Of a stretch of 64,000 nucleotides of DNA, positions 16,999-28,637 are shown one piece after another. Position 1 is the first letter of the stretch. Each line of letters opens with the position of its first letter. A program made the position numbers and the translations under genes. A model generated the notes under the pieces. That model was given only the letters and a program-made list of their open reading frames with translations. It ran no database searches and was not told the DNA's origin. Source of the DNA: Nocardia sp. NBC_01327 (GTDB taxonomy: Bacteria; Actinomycetota; Actinomycetes; Mycobacteriales; Mycobacteriaceae); contig NZ_CP108383.1 in assembly GCF_035958815.1 (NCBI RefSeq), forward strand, positions 1,054,001 to 1,118,000, written 5' to 3'.

Positions 16999-17784
16999 GT
17001 GCTGACCGACGCGCTACGGAGTGAACTGGCAGAAGAGCTCGCCCTGGCAGAGCGGGATCGCATTCCGCTCGACCCACTGGTCGCGCGTTATCCGGACATC
17101 GACGTGGTCGACGCCTATGAGATCCAGCTGGCGAATATCCGGCGGCGGACCTCGGCCGGAGCCCGAATCATCGGCCACAAGGTGGGTCTCTCCTCGGCCG
17201 CCATGCAGCAGATGATGGGCGTGGACGAACCCGATTACGGCCACCTGCTCGCCGAGATGGAGGTCTTCGAGGACGTCCCCGTCGACACCTCCAAGTTCCT
17301 GTACCCGCGGGTCGAGGTGGAGGTCGGATTCGTGCTCGGCGCGGACCTGCCCGGCGAGGATTGCACCGAAGAGGATGTGCTGAACGCCACAGTCGCGTAC
17401 GCACCCTCCATCGAACTCATCGACACCCGCATCAAGGACTGGAAGATCGGGCTGTGCGACACCATCGCCGACAATGCCTCCTCCGCCGGCTGGGTGCTCG
17501 GTAAGGAGCGCGTGGCTCCGAACGAGCTGGATATCAAGAAGATCGACGCCGTCCTCACCCGCAATGGCGAGGTTGTGGCCGAAGGTCGCTCCGATGCCGT
17601 GCTCGGTGACCCCACCATCGGCGTCGCGTGGCTGGCCCGCAAGGTCGCCTCGTTCGGGGTCCGCCTGAAGAAGGGCGACATCGTGCTGCCCGGTTCCTGC
17701 ACCCGCGCCATCGACGCCCGCCCGGGCGACGACTTCACTGCCGAGTTCGCCGGACTCGGTTCTGTACGTCTGCGTTTCAGCTGA
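16999..17784 (+). CDS. hsaE: HsaE, 2-hydroxyhexa-2,4-dienoate hydratase
   Basis: 261 residues, fumarylacetoacetate-hydrolase-like decarboxylase/hydratase family. Diagnostic stretches: ARIIGHKVGLSSAAMQQMMG near residue 55, the metal-ligand region PRVEVEVGFVLG near 107, and VAWLARKVASFGVRLKKGD near 212. It hydrates the dienoate released by HsaD to 4-hydroxy-2-oxohexanoate. The GTG at 16999 follows GGAAGGA. First gene of hsaE-hsaG-hsaF, each separated by 12-28 bases; this order equals Rv3536c-Rv3535c-Rv3534c. Control by KstR is inferred from the sites upstream. Confidence 0.93.
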   Translation: MLTDALRSELAEELALAERDRIPLDPLVARYPDIDVVDAYEIQLANIRRRTSAGARIIGHKVGLSSAAMQQMMGVDEPDYGHLLAEMEVFEDVPVDTSKFLYPRVEVEVGFVLGADLPGEDCTEEDVLNATVAYAPSIELIDTRIKDWKIGLCDTIADNASSAGWVLGKERVAPNELDIKKIDAVLTRNGEVVAEGRSDAVLGDPTIGVAWLARKVASFGVRLKKGDIVLPGSCTRAIDARPGDDFTAEFAGLGSVRLRFS

Positions 17785-17812
17785 CACTGAGCTAACCGAG
17801 TAGGAGTATGCC

Positions 17813-18721
17813 GTGACTGCAAGCAAAGTCACCGCCGCGATCGTCGGGTCCGGCAATATCAGCACCGATCTGCTGTACAAGCTGTTGCGTTCGGACAAGA
17901 TCGAACCGCGCTGGATGATCGGTATCGACCCGGACTCCGAGGGCCTCAAGCGGGCTCGCGGACTGGGTCTGGAGACCTCCGCCGAAGGCGCGGATTGGCT
18001 TCTCGCCCTTGATGAGAAGCCGGACATCCTGTTCGAGGCCACCTCGGCGTACGTGCACCGCGCGTACGCGCCGAAGTACGAGGCGGCGGGCATTCGCGCC
18101 GTGGACCTCACCCCCGCTGCCGTCGGCCCGGCGGTCATTCCGCCGGTGAACCTCGATTCGCTGCGGGACGCACCGAACGTCAACATGATCACCTGTGGTG
18201 GTCAGGCGACGATTCCGATGGTAGCGGCAGTGTCGCGGGTCGTCCCGGTGGCTTATGCCGAGATCGTCGCCTCGGTCTCCTCGGTGTCGGCCGGTCCCGG
18301 AACCCGTGCGAACATCGACGAATTCACCAAGACCACCTCCAAAGGTGTCGAGACCATCGGTGGAGCGCAGCGCGGCAAGGCCATCATCATTCTGAACCCC
18401 GCCGAGCCGCCGATGATCATGCGCGACACCATCTTCTGCGCCATCCCGGAGGATGCCGATCGCGATGCGATCACCGCCTCCATCCACGAGATGGAGAAGT
18501 CCATCCAGGAGTACGTGCCCGGTTACCGTCTGCTCAACGAGCCGCAGTACGACGAGCCGTCACTGGTTTCCGGTGGCCTGGCGAAGGTTTCGATCTTCGT
18601 CGAGGTCGAGGGCGCGGGCGACTTCCTGCCGCCGTACGCCGGCAACCTGGACATCATGACGGCTGCCGCCACCCGCGTGGGTGACGTGATTGCCGATCAA
18701 ATCATTTCGGCTCGGGTGTAA
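17813..18721 (+). CDS. hsaG: HsaG, acylating aldehyde (propanal/acetaldehyde) dehydrogenase
   Basis: 302 residues. NAD-binding [18 protein letters not shown] at the N-terminus and the catalytic Cys128 in [14 protein letters not shown]. It forms a channelling complex with the aldolase HsaF and turns the aldehyde released by it into the acyl-CoA (propionyl-CoA in steroid breakdown). Length and motifs equal those of BphJ/MhpF-type enzymes. The GTG start at 17813 follows TAGGAGT. The next start is 12 bases after the stop. Confidence 0.94.
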   Translation: MTASKVTAAIVGSGNISTDLLYKLLRSDKIEPRWMIGIDPDSEGLKRARGLGLETSAEGADWLLALDEKPDILFEATSAYVHRAYAPKYEAAGIRAVDLTPAAVGPAVIPPVNLDSLRDAPNVNMITCGGQATIPMVAAVSRVVPVAYAEIVASVSSVSAGPGTRANIDEFTKTTSKGVETIGGAQRGKAIIILNPAEPPMIMRDTIFCAIPEDADRDAITASIHEMEKSIQEYVPGYRLLNEPQYDEPSLVSGGLAKVSIFVEVEGAGDFLPPYAGNLDIMTAAATRVGDVIADQIISARV

Positions 18722-18733
18722 GGAGATTCGATC

Positions 18734-19786
18734 ATGAACAATGTGCTGAAGCCCTTCTCGGGCGAACTCGATGTGCGCGTCACCGACACCTCGCTGCGTG
18801 ACGGCTCGCATCACAAGCGTCACCAGTTCACCGTCGAGGATGTGCGCAATATCGTCGGCGCCCTCGACGCCTCCGGCGTTCCGGTCATCGAGGTGACCCA
18901 CGGCGACGGCCTCGCCGGTTCCTCGTTCAACTACGGATTCTCCAAAACGCCTGAGCAGGAACTGATCAAGGCTGCCGCGGAGACCGCCAAGCAGGCCAAG
19001 ATCGCCTTCCTGATGCTGCCGGGTGTGGGCATCAAGGAGGACATCAAGATCTCGCAGGACAACGGTGCGTCCATCTGCCGCATCGCCACCCACTGCACCG
19101 AAGCGGATGTGTCCATCCAGCACTTCGGCTACGCGCGGGATCTGGGCCTGGAGACCGTCGGCTTCCTCATGATGGCGCACAGCACTACGCCGGAACTGCT
19201 CGCCAAGCAGGCGCGCATCATGGCCGATGCGGGCTGCCAGTGTGTGTATGTCGTCGATTCCGCCGGCGCCCTTGTGCTGGAACAGGTTTCGGACCGGGTC
19301 TCGGCGCTGGTCGCCGAGCTCGGTGACGACGCGCAAGTCGGTTTCCACGGCCACGAGAACCTGGGCCTGGCCGTCGCCAACTCCGTGTACGCGGTGCGGG
19401 CCGGCGCCACCCAGATCGACGGCAGCGCGCGCCGCTTCGGCGCGGGCGCGGGCAACCTGCCCGTCGAGGCGTTCATCGGCGTCTGCGACAAGCTCGGCGT
19501 CAAGACCGGCGTCGACTTCTTCGCCGTCACCGATGCCGCGGAAGATGTTGTGCGCCCGGTCATGCCGTCTGAATGCCTGCTCGATCGCCAGGCCCTGATG
19601 ATGGGCTACGCGGGCGTCTACTCCAGCTTCCTGCGCCATGCCGAGCGTCAGGCCGAGCGCTACGGCGTCTCCGCCGCGGAGATGCTGGTGCGCGCTGGCA
19701 AGCGCAAGCTGGTCGGCGGCCAGGAGGATCAGCTCATCGATATCGCCCTGGAACTCCAGCGCGAGAAGGCGGCGGTCACCGCCTGA
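18734..19786 (+). CDS. hsaF: HsaF, 4-hydroxy-2-oxoacid aldolase
   Basis: 350 residues, DRE-TIM metallolyase. The catalytic Arg-Asp pair and metal Asp are in [18 protein letters not shown], and the metal histidines in [16 protein letters not shown]. It splits 4-hydroxy-2-oxohexanoate into pyruvate and propanal, which passes to HsaG. ATG at 18734 after AAGGAGA. Last gene of the operon; a perfect 16-bp hairpin terminator follows at 19803. Confidence 0.95.
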   Translation: MNNVLKPFSGELDVRVTDTSLRDGSHHKRHQFTVEDVRNIVGALDASGVPVIEVTHGDGLAGSSFNYGFSKTPEQELIKAAAETAKQAKIAFLMLPGVGIKEDIKISQDNGASICRIATHCTEADVSIQHFGYARDLGLETVGFLMMAHSTTPELLAKQARIMADAGCQCVYVVDSAGALVLEQVSDRVSALVAELGDDAQVGFHGHENLGLAVANSVYAVRAGATQIDGSARRFGAGAGNLPVEAFIGVCDKLGVKTGVDFFAVTDAAEDVVRPVMPSECLLDRQALMMGYAGVYSSFLRHAERQAERYGVSAAEMLVRAGKRKLVGGQEDQLIDIALELQREKAAVTA

Positions 19787-19802
19787 TCGACCGCAGGAGA
19801 TG

Positions 19803-19843
19803 AACTGGGCCGCAACCGGAAACGGTTGCGGCCCAGTTTGTTT
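19803..19843 (+). terminator. Strong terminator after hsaEGF
   Basis: AACTGGGCCGCAACCG (19803-19818) and CGGTTGCGGCCCAGTT (19823-19838) form a perfect 16-bp stem around the GNRA tetraloop GAAA, followed by TGTTT. It closes the hsaE-hsaG-hsaF operon. Confidence 0.92.
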
Positions 19844-19866
19844 ACGTGCGGCTCACGCCGCCGTTT

Positions 19867-20289
19867 TCAGGCGGCCAGGCGCTGGGGGAGGCGCGACACC
19901 AGCTGGTCCAGCTCGGTGCGCCAGCGGCGGTGCACGTTCAGGCGCTCCGGTGCGGCGGTATTGGGCATGCGGTAGTACACCTTCGACCAGATCGAATTGA
20001 TCTGCATCTCGGTGAACTGCGCATTGCCGAAATGCTCGGCGCACACGAACTTCGACGGGCGCCCCGTCCATTTGCTGGCCTCGACAATGACGACCGACGT
20101 CTGCGTCAGCGCCACGAAGTAGTACTTGCGCAGGAACAGCATCACGAACCGCACGAAGGGCAGATCATCCACCCACGGGCTCGGCCCGGTGATCGCCTGA
20201 AAAGTGAGCTGCAACTGCTCACCCTGCGGCGCGAACTCGACCAACTTCTTGGCCAGCTGCTTCTGAATTGTCGACTTACGAAAAGCCAT
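19867..20289 (-). CDS. Hypothetical protein, PH-like beta-rich
   Basis: 140 residues. It starts MAFRKSTIQKQLAKKLVEFA and has a beta-rich middle (ALTQTSVVIVEASKWTGRPS) ending in LDQLVSRLPQRLAA. The pattern resembles small cytoplasmic proteins that report as PH-like domains, but I do not recognise a named family. The ATG at 20289 is chosen because an upstream in-frame extension is Arg/Gly/Pro-rich. Converges with hsaF and is divergent from the HTH gene at 20420. Confidence 0.68.
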   Translation of the reverse strand: MAFRKSTIQKQLAKKLVEFAPQGEQLQLTFQAITGPSPWVDDLPFVRFVMLFLRKYYFVALTQTSVVIVEASKWTGRPSKFVCAEHFGNAQFTEMQINSIWSKVYYRMPNTAAPERLNVHRRWRTELDQLVSRLPQRLAA

Positions 20290-20419
20290 GCGGCCCAAAC
20301 CCCCAAAAAAGATCTCCCACGGCCCCCAATGGCAGCGGGACGGACCGACCTTAGCGGCCCCTACGCCTCCCCGCCACTCAAGACTGGTCAAATGCCGCGG
20401 TTCCGCAGATGATGGGGGT

Positions 20420-21094
20420 ATGCGGAAGGATGATGCGATTGCGCCCGGCATTGTCCGGCTGCACCCGAGTAAGGACCTCGGGAGTGATGTGGAGCATTTG
20501 CTGCGGCGGGTTCGGACCGAGGCGGTGGTGGCCGTTTCCAGTCCGGTGCGGCAGGAGCGGCATTATTCGCTGGGGCATACGGTGATTCGCGGGCTGCTGG
20601 CGGAGGGAAAACAGGTTCGGCTGCTGTACTCGCCGGATTTCCTGGATTCGCGCGATCGCCGTCCGCTGCTGGAGGATTCGTCGCTGAGCCCGAAGATCAG
20701 GGTGTCCAGCCATGACTTTCACAACACCTTCATCATCGACCGGCATGCGGCCATTCTGTGGAGCGGGGCGGGCGCCGCGCATCCCTACATGGTGATGGTT
20801 CGCGGGCCGGCGCTGGTCGGAGCGATCCACCAATTCGCCACCAGGACATGGGAATCCGCCGATCATCTGTCGAGCCGGCCGGGGTTCGGCAGTCCGGAGT
20901 TCGACGACAGGTCGCTGGCGGTTCTCGCGGCGCTCAATCGCGGGCTGAAGGACGAGGTGGCTGCTCGGCAGTTGGATGTTTCGCTGCGGACCTATCGGAG
21001 GTATGTGGCCGACCTCATGGCTCGGCTCGATGTCAGCACTCGGTTCCAGGTCGGTGTTCGGGCTGCGCAGCTTGGCTTGCTGCCGCCGGGGTGA
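20420..21094 (+). CDS. LuxR-type HTH regulator with PLD/TrmB-like sensor domain
   Basis: 224 residues. The N-terminal part (VEHLLRRVRTEAVVAVSSPV, IRGLLAEGKQVRLLYSPDFL, HNTFIIDRHAAILWSG) resembles the phospholipase-D-like domain found in TrmB-type and some Streptomyces regulators. The C-terminus (ALNRGLKDEVAARQLDVSLR, TYRRYVADLMARLDVSTRFQ) is a GerE/LuxR helix-turn-helix. The ATG at 20420 after GGGGGT is preferred to an upstream start inside a divergent promoter. No cognate operator could be recognised. Confidence 0.75.
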   Translation: MRKDDAIAPGIVRLHPSKDLGSDVEHLLRRVRTEAVVAVSSPVRQERHYSLGHTVIRGLLAEGKQVRLLYSPDFLDSRDRRPLLEDSSLSPKIRVSSHDFHNTFIIDRHAAILWSGAGAAHPYMVMVRGPALVGAIHQFATRTWESADHLSSRPGFGSPEFDDRSLAVLAALNRGLKDEVAARQLDVSLRTYRRYVADLMARLDVSTRFQVGVRAAQLGLLPPG

Positions 21095-21242
21095 CTCGGG
21101 TTGCTGCCGCCGAGTGATGTGAAGACTCCTGGATAAAAACACGAGATTTACAGCTATTCAACGTCTCATCGGTTCTGTCTACTGTTGCTTCTGTTCGGTT
21201 CCCCCGGAACGGCCGGGGCGGAAGCGGTAGAGGGAGAAGACG

Positions 21243-22169
21243 ATGCGCGCGGTGATTCAGAAGTCCTTCGGCGGGCCCGAGGTGCTGGAGGTTGTGGAGA
21301 TCGACAAGCCGGCGCTGCTCTCGGGCGAGGTGCTGGTGCGGGTGCATGCCAGTTCGGTGAATCCGGTGGATATCGCGGTGCGGTCCGGCGCTTTTCCGCT
21401 GTTGGGAGAGCCGCCGTTCGGCGTCGGCTGGGATATTTCCGGTGTGGTCGAGGAGGCCGGGCCCGGTGCGCGCTATGAGATCGGGGAAGAGGTTTATGGG
21501 ATGCCCTTCTTCCCCCGGGCCGCCACCGCGTACGCGGAGTATGTGGCCGCGCCCTCGCGGCAGTTGGCCCGCAAGCCCGTGAATCTGAGCCATGTCGAAG
21601 CCGCGGCGCTGCCGCTGGCCGCACTGACCGCCTGGCAGGGACTGGTGGACAAGGCCGGGATCAAGGAGGGCGATCGGGTGCTGATCCATCGGGCCGCCGG
21701 CGGTGTCGGGCACCTGGCCGTGCAGATCGCCAAGGCGCGCGGGGCGTATGTGATCGCGCTCGCCAGCGCGGCCAAGCACGACTATGTGCTCGGTCTCGGG
21801 GCGGATGAGGTGATCGACTACCGGACAACGGATTACACCGAGGTAGTCCGCGATATCGACGTGGTCTTCGATTCGGTGGCGGACGGAACGCGGTCTCTTC
21901 AGGTCCTGAAGCCGGGCGGAGTGCTGGTCACCATCCTCGAGCACGTCAACCCGGAGCTCGCCGCCACCGTGAAGGCGGCGGGACGGCGCTTCGCCGGAGT
22001 CTCGGTGGAGCCGGATTACGCTGCGCTGGAAGCGATTGCGGCGCTGGCGGATGCGGGCCTGGTGCGCCCGACCATTGCCGCGGAGCTGCCGCTGGCGGAC
22101 GCGCCCAAGGCGCACGAACTGGTCGCCTCGGGACAGACCGTGGGCAAGGTGGTGCTGACCGTCGCATAG
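21243..22169 (+). CDS. Zinc-independent NADP-dependent oxidoreductase (MDR family)
   Basis: 308 residues. N-terminal catalytic domain with VRVHASSVNPVDIAVRSGAF, Rossmann domain with VLIHRAAGGVGHLAVQIAKA near residue 148 and LGLGADEVIDYRTTDYTEVV after it, a pattern of the quinone oxidoreductase branch. No zinc ligands are visible. ATG at 21243 follows GAGGGAGAAG. Its stop is embedded in the first of three 15-bp repeats. Substrate unknown; the flanking AraC gene may control it. Confidence 0.88.
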   Translation: MRAVIQKSFGGPEVLEVVEIDKPALLSGEVLVRVHASSVNPVDIAVRSGAFPLLGEPPFGVGWDISGVVEEAGPGARYEIGEEVYGMPFFPRAATAYAEYVAAPSRQLARKPVNLSHVEAAALPLAALTAWQGLVDKAGIKEGDRVLIHRAAGGVGHLAVQIAKARGAYVIALASAAKHDYVLGLGADEVIDYRTTDYTEVVRDIDVVFDSVADGTRSLQVLKPGGVLVTILEHVNPELAATVKAAGRRFAGVSVEPDYAALEAIAALADAGLVRPTIAAELPLADAPKAHELVASGQTVGKVVLTVA

Positions 22170-22207
22170 GCGGGTACCGCATAGGCGGGTACCGCATAGG
22201 CGGGTAC
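22163..22207 (+). repeat. Three perfect copies of a 15-bp repeat carrying a stop codon
   Basis: CGCATAGGCGGGTAC at 22163-22177, 22178-22192 and 22193-22207. The first copy includes the TAG stop of the oxidoreductase. As the unit is 15 bases, TAG recurs in the same frame in each copy, giving three in-frame stops. Probably recent slippage duplication. Confidence 0.9.
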
Positions 22208-22263
22208 CGAATAATGGGGACGGAATCCGGGTTGCACCCGGAGACCGATCGAAGGAGGCCGGG

Positions 22264-23196
22264 ATGGACGTGCTCAGCGAGGCCCTGGCCTCCATGCGCA
22301 CCGGTGCGCCGCATTCGGTGCGCACCGACGGCCGCGCACCGTGGGCACTGCGACTCCCGGCCACCGCGGGCGCCGGATTTCATGTCGTCCTGCACGGCGA
22401 CTGCTGGATCTATCCGACCGAGAACGCGACCGAACCCCTCGCGCTCAGCCCGGGCGATGTGGTGTTCGTGCGGGACGGTTCGGGGCACATCCTCGCCGAC
22501 CATCCCGATACCCCACCGCAGATACCCCGGCCGGAGCAGTACACCCACCGCCCACCCGTGGGCGCACTGCAGGTCGGCGGTGACGGCCCGGCGGTCAGTC
22601 TGCTCTGCGGCAACTATCACCTGGACGGGCAGCGGCCGCATCCGCTGCTGCGGCAGCTGCCCGAGGTGATCCACCTGCGGACGGGGGAGGGCCGCCATCC
22701 GCACCTGGCCGCCGCCGTCGCGCTGCTGAGCGCCGAACTCGATGCGCCGCGCATCGGCTCGCACGGCATTGTCCCGGCGCTCATCGACTCGCTGCTGCTC
22801 TACATACTGCGCGCCTGGATCGAAGACCAGCCGCAGTCGGAATCGGCAGGATGGGCTGCCGCACTGCGTGATCCGGCCGTCGCGCCCGCGCTGGCCGCCA
22901 TGCACGACGAGCCCGCCGCCCCGTGGACGGTGCAATCGCTCGCCGACCGCTCGGGCCTGTCCCGCGCCGCCTTCGCCCGCAAGTTCAACACCATGGTCGG
23001 TGAACCCCCACTGGCGTACCTGACCCGCTGGCGGCTGACCACCGCCGCCCGCCTGCTCCGCGAGGACGATCTACCCATCGGCACGGTAGCGACCCGAGCG
23101 GGCTACAGCTCGGAATTCGCGTTCGGCAAGGCCTTCAAACGCGAATACGGTTCGGCCCCGGGGCAATACCGCCGCCAGGCGCGCGCGGCGGCCTGA
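22264..23196 (+). CDS. AraC-family regulator with cupin sensor domain
   Basis: 310 residues. N-terminal cupin (Cupin_6/AraC_binding-2-like) with FHVVLHGDCWIYP and ALSPGDVVFVRDGSGHILAD. The C-terminal AraC domain has LADRSGLSRAAFARKFNTMV and TVATRAGYSSEFAFGKAFKR EYGSAPGQYRRQ as its two HTH units. ATG at 22264 follows GAAGGAGGC. Usually such proteins control an adjacent oxidoreductase; the gene at 21243 is the natural candidate. A terminator with DnaA-box-like sequences follows. Confidence 0.88.
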   Translation: MDVLSEALASMRTGAPHSVRTDGRAPWALRLPATAGAGFHVVLHGDCWIYPTENATEPLALSPGDVVFVRDGSGHILADHPDTPPQIPRPEQYTHRPPVGALQVGGDGPAVSLLCGNYHLDGQRPHPLLRQLPEVIHLRTGEGRHPHLAAAVALLSAELDAPRIGSHGIVPALIDSLLLYILRAWIEDQPQSESAGWAAALRDPAVAPALAAMHDEPAAPWTVQSLADRSGLSRAAFARKFNTMVGEPPLAYLTRWRLTTAARLLREDDLPIGTVATRAGYSSEFAFGKAFKREYGSAPGQYRRQARAAA

Positions 23197-23235
23197 ATCC
23201 ACAGGCATCCGACCGGAATCCACAGCTGTTCAAAG

Positions 23236-23285
23236 TTATCCACATGCGAAGTGCCCCTGTGGATAACTCCACAGGGGCACTTTTC
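23236..23285. terminator. Terminator with two perfect DnaA-box sequences
   Basis: GTGCCCCTGTGGA-TAAC-TCCACAGGGGCAC (23251-23280) is a perfect 13-bp stem followed by TTTTCT, a good terminator for the AraC gene. The stem includes TGTGGATAA (23258-23266), and TTATCCACA lies at 23236-23244 in the other orientation. Both equal the consensus DnaA box. Confidence 0.8.
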
Positions 23286-23313
23286 TATCGCCAGGGTTCG
23301 GGGTGAACCCGCC

Positions 23314-23901
23314 TCACAACCACGTGTCGAGCGTCGTGTTCGTGAGGAAGTGCTCGAGATCCGCACGCCAGGGCGCGGGCACGGTCTTCTCCGGCTCGAT
23401 GGCCGTGTACTGCCCGCGGTAGAACAGCAGGGGCCGACCGGAATCGGTGGATTCCGACAGCGCCTGCACGCGGCCGATCACAATGTAGTGATCACCGCCG
23501 TCGATGACCTGATCCACCGTGCACTCGATGGTGGCCAGGGCATCGTCCAGCAGCGGCAGCTCCAGATCCGAAGTGCGCCAGGGCACCCCGGCGAACTTGT
23601 CGGGCTCCCGGGAGCCGAAGCGCGCGCACACCGGCTGCTGCTCCTCGGCGAGGATGTTCACGCAGAACTTGCCGTTGGCCTCGATCGCCGCCCAGGACTT
23701 GGAAGCCTTGGTGGGGCAGAACAGGACCAGCGGCGGTTCGAGGGAGAGGGCGGCGAACGACTGGCAGGCGAAGCCGATCGGGGCGCCGTCACCGTCGAAC
23801 GTCGTGATGACGGTGATGCCGGTGCAGAACTGCCCCAGCACATTCCGGAATTGACGTGCGTCGATCGCCGGCTGGTCGTCTGTTGTGATCTCGTCGGTCA
23901 T
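23314..23901 (-). CDS. hsaB: HsaB, flavin reductase of the HsaAB monooxygenase
   Basis: 195 residues, flavin-reductase-like fold. Core motifs FRNVLGQFCTGITVITTFDG, GFACQSFAALSLEPPLVLFC and KFCVNILAEEQQPVCARFGS. HsaB supplies reduced flavin to HsaA, which hydroxylates 3-HSA to 3,4-DHSA. The ATG at 23901 (MTDEITTDD) is preferred to an upstream in-frame start that lies inside hsaC's 3' end. Last gene of hsaA-hsaD-hsaC-hsaB, the order of Rv3570c-Rv3567c. Converges with the AraC gene. Confidence 0.93.
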   Translation of the reverse strand: MTDEITTDDQPAIDARQFRNVLGQFCTGITVITTFDGDGAPIGFACQSFAALSLEPPLVLFCPTKASKSWAAIEANGKFCVNILAEEQQPVCARFGSREPDKFAGVPWRTSDLELPLLDDALATIECTVDQVIDGGDHYIVIGRVQALSESTDSGRPLLFYRGQYTAIEPEKTVPAPWRADLEHFLTNTTLDTWL

Positions 23902-23930
23902 AGCCGAAGTTCCCGCCCTGTCGCTCACTG

Positions 23931-26885
<2,955 letters not shown>

Positions 26886-26939
26886 CGCGCCAGTTGCTCC
26901 TGCCTGGTGAATCGGGCGGTTCTCGTTTGTCTCTGAGAC

Positions 26940-26953
26940 TAGAACACGTTCCT
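26940..26953. promoter_or_regulatory. KstR operator at the hsaA promoter
   Basis: TAGAACACGTTCCT matches the KstR motif TnnAACnnGTTnnA except for the last base. It is 55 bases upstream of the hsaA start on the minus strand, where a repressor would block the hsaADCB promoter. Confidence 0.78.
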
Positions 26954-27063
26954 ATTTCTGTCGAGAACAGAGGTCCGCAGGGGCCGTGTCGTGGACGTGG
27001 CGCGCCTCACGAGGACTTTTGTCCATTGTTTGGGCAGACAACTAGCGTGATCGCCCGCGTTTT

Positions 27064-27077
27064 TGTAACGTGTTCTA
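27064..27077. promoter_or_regulatory. KstR operator at the kshA promoter
   Basis: TGTAACGTGTTCTA matches TnnAACnnGTTnnA at all fixed positions and lies 22 bases before the kshA ATG. Two sites in one divergent region suggest each promoter has its own operator. Confidence 0.85.
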
Positions 27078-27099
27078 GTACTTCCAGAGGAGGATCACA

Positions 27100-28308
27100 A
27101 TGTCGACAACCCCACCGGGGCCCCGTGGGAAGGTTCGCGAGATCGACGTGGGCGCGGCGCCCACTCGCTACGCCCGGGGCTGGCATTGCCTGGGTCTCGC
27201 CAGCACCTTCCGTGACGGCAAGCCGCACGCCGTCAATGCTTTCGGCACCAAGCTGGTCGTGTTCACCGACAGCAAGGGTGATCTGAAGATCCTCGACGGT
27301 TACTGCCGCCACCTGGGCGGAGACCTGTCCATGGGCGAGGTCAAGGGCGATTCCATCGCCTGCCCGTTCCACGATTGGCGCTGGGGCGGCGACGGCAAGT
27401 GCACGGGCATCCCGTATGCCCGGCGCGTGCCCCCGCTGGCTCGCACCCGCGCGTGGAGCACCCTCGAGCGCAACGGACAGCTGTTCGTCTGGCACGACCA
27501 CGAGGGCAGCAAGCCCACCGATGAGGTGACCATTCCCTACATCGAGGCGTACCGGGACGCCGAGGGCAACCCGCTCGAGGAACTGTCGGGCGAGTGGACC
27601 GACTGGACCTGGAACTCGCTGCTGATCGAGGGCGCCAACTGCCGCGAGATCATCGACAACGTCGTGGATATGGCGCACTTCTTCTATATCCACTACGCGT
27701 TCCCGACCTTCTTCAAGAACGTCCTCGAGGGTCATGTCGCGACCCAGTACCTCGAGACCAAGGCCCGCCCCGATATCGGCAATGCGGCCAAGGCCGGCAT
27801 CGATGTGCTGCTCAAGTCCGAGGCGTCGTACTTCGGGCCGTCGTACATGATCAACCCGCTGCTGAACATCTACAGCGGCTTCGAGGTCAAGACGGTTCTG
27901 ATCAACTGCCACTACCCGGTCACGCAGGACTCGTTCATGCTGCAGTGGGGTGTGGCGCTGCAGAAGCCCAAGGGTCTGCCCGAGGCGCAGGCCGCGGGTT
28001 TCGCCGCCAAGATGACCGAGGGCGTCAGCGAGGGCTTCCTGCAGGACGTCGAGATCTGGAAGCACAAGTCCAAGATCGACAACCCGCTGCTGACCGAGGA
28101 AGACGGCCCGGTCTACCAGCTGCGTCGCTGGTACGACCAGTTCTACGTGGACGTCGCCGATATCGACCCCAAGTCGACGCAGCGCTTCGAATTCGAGGTC
28201 GACACCTCCAAGGCCAATGAGGCCTGGGGTCTCGAGGTCGAGGAGAACCTGCGCAAGAAGCGCGAGGCCGACGAGGCCGCAGCCGCTTCCCAGGAGGCGA
28301 GCGTCTGA
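27100..28308 (+). CDS. kshA: KshA, oxygenase of 3-ketosteroid 9-alpha-hydroxylase
   Basis: 402 residues, Rieske non-haem iron oxygenase. The 2Fe-2S ligands are Cys69, His71, Cys88 and His91 (YCRHLGG and ACPFHDW), two residues later than in the M. tuberculosis protein. The catalytic iron site is in IDNVVDMAHFFYIHYAFPTF. It hydroxylates C9 of 4-androstenedione and related steroids, using electrons from a KshB reductase that is not in this window. ATG at 27100 follows AGAGGAGGA. The charged C-terminal tail (EADEAAAASQEASV) is probably disordered. The stop overlaps the next start (TGATG). Confidence 0.96.
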   Translation: MSTTPPGPRGKVREIDVGAAPTRYARGWHCLGLASTFRDGKPHAVNAFGTKLVVFTDSKGDLKILDGYCRHLGGDLSMGEVKGDSIACPFHDWRWGGDGKCTGIPYARRVPPLARTRAWSTLERNGQLFVWHDHEGSKPTDEVTIPYIEAYRDAEGNPLEELSGEWTDWTWNSLLIEGANCREIIDNVVDMAHFFYIHYAFPTFFKNVLEGHVATQYLETKARPDIGNAAKAGIDVLLKSEASYFGPSYMINPLLNIYSGFEVKTVLINCHYPVTQDSFMLQWGVALQKPKGLPEAQAAGFAAKMTEGVSEGFLQDVEIWKHKSKIDNPLLTEEDGPVYQLRRWYDQFYVDVADIDPKSTQRFEFEVDTSKANEAWGLEVEENLRKKREADEAAAASQEASV

Positions 28309-28637
28309 TGACCGCCTGGGCGAAAGCACCCGATTTCGCGGACCGTCCGGAGCGGCGGGCGCAGGTGCGCGCCCAGACTGTCCTGGACAAAGAGCACTAC
28401 ATGGAGTCCGGGCTGACACCGATCGCGTGTTCGTCCTGCGGTACCGAGGTGCTGGTGCGCAAGCACAGCAGCAATCAGAAAACCGTGCAGTGGACGGTCA
28501 ATCCGGCCGACCACTGCCCGGTCTTCCGCAAGATGGCCGAGGCCGGGCCGATCTTCGGCAAGCCGGACTCCTGCCCCAACCTCGAGCGGACCATCGACCA
28601 CGCGGTGGCCGAGGGCCTGCTCGAAATAGACGACTAG
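28308..28637 (+). CDS. Small Cys-rich protein cotranscribed with kshA
   Basis: 109 residues. Contains IACSSCGTEVLVRKHSSN (a C-x2-C knuckle), NPADHCPVFRKM and PDSCPNLERTIDHAVAEGL, so four to five cysteines and nearby histidines that could bind zinc or a cluster. Its ATG overlaps the kshA stop. I believe a similar gene (Rv3527) follows kshA in M. tuberculosis, but the function is unknown to me. Its tight coupling argues for a role with KshA, for example cofactor delivery or electron transfer; this is inference. Its stop overlaps that of the converging cupin gene. Confidence 0.75.
   Translation: MTAWAKAPDFADRPERRAQVRAQTVLDKEHYMESGLTPIACSSCGTEVLVRKHSSNQKTVQWTVNPADHCPVFRKMAEAGPIFGKPDSCPNLERTIDHAVAEGLLEIDD

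Noticed and set aside
22163..22207. CRISPR-like array from short direct repeats
   Set aside because: Units are 15 bp with no spacers and no cas genes are present. The same holds for repeats at 39574 and 50231.
23236..23266. Chromosomal replication origin because of DnaA boxes
   Set aside because: Only two perfect boxes, no AT-rich unwinding element, no dnaA/dnaN; the stem works as a terminator.
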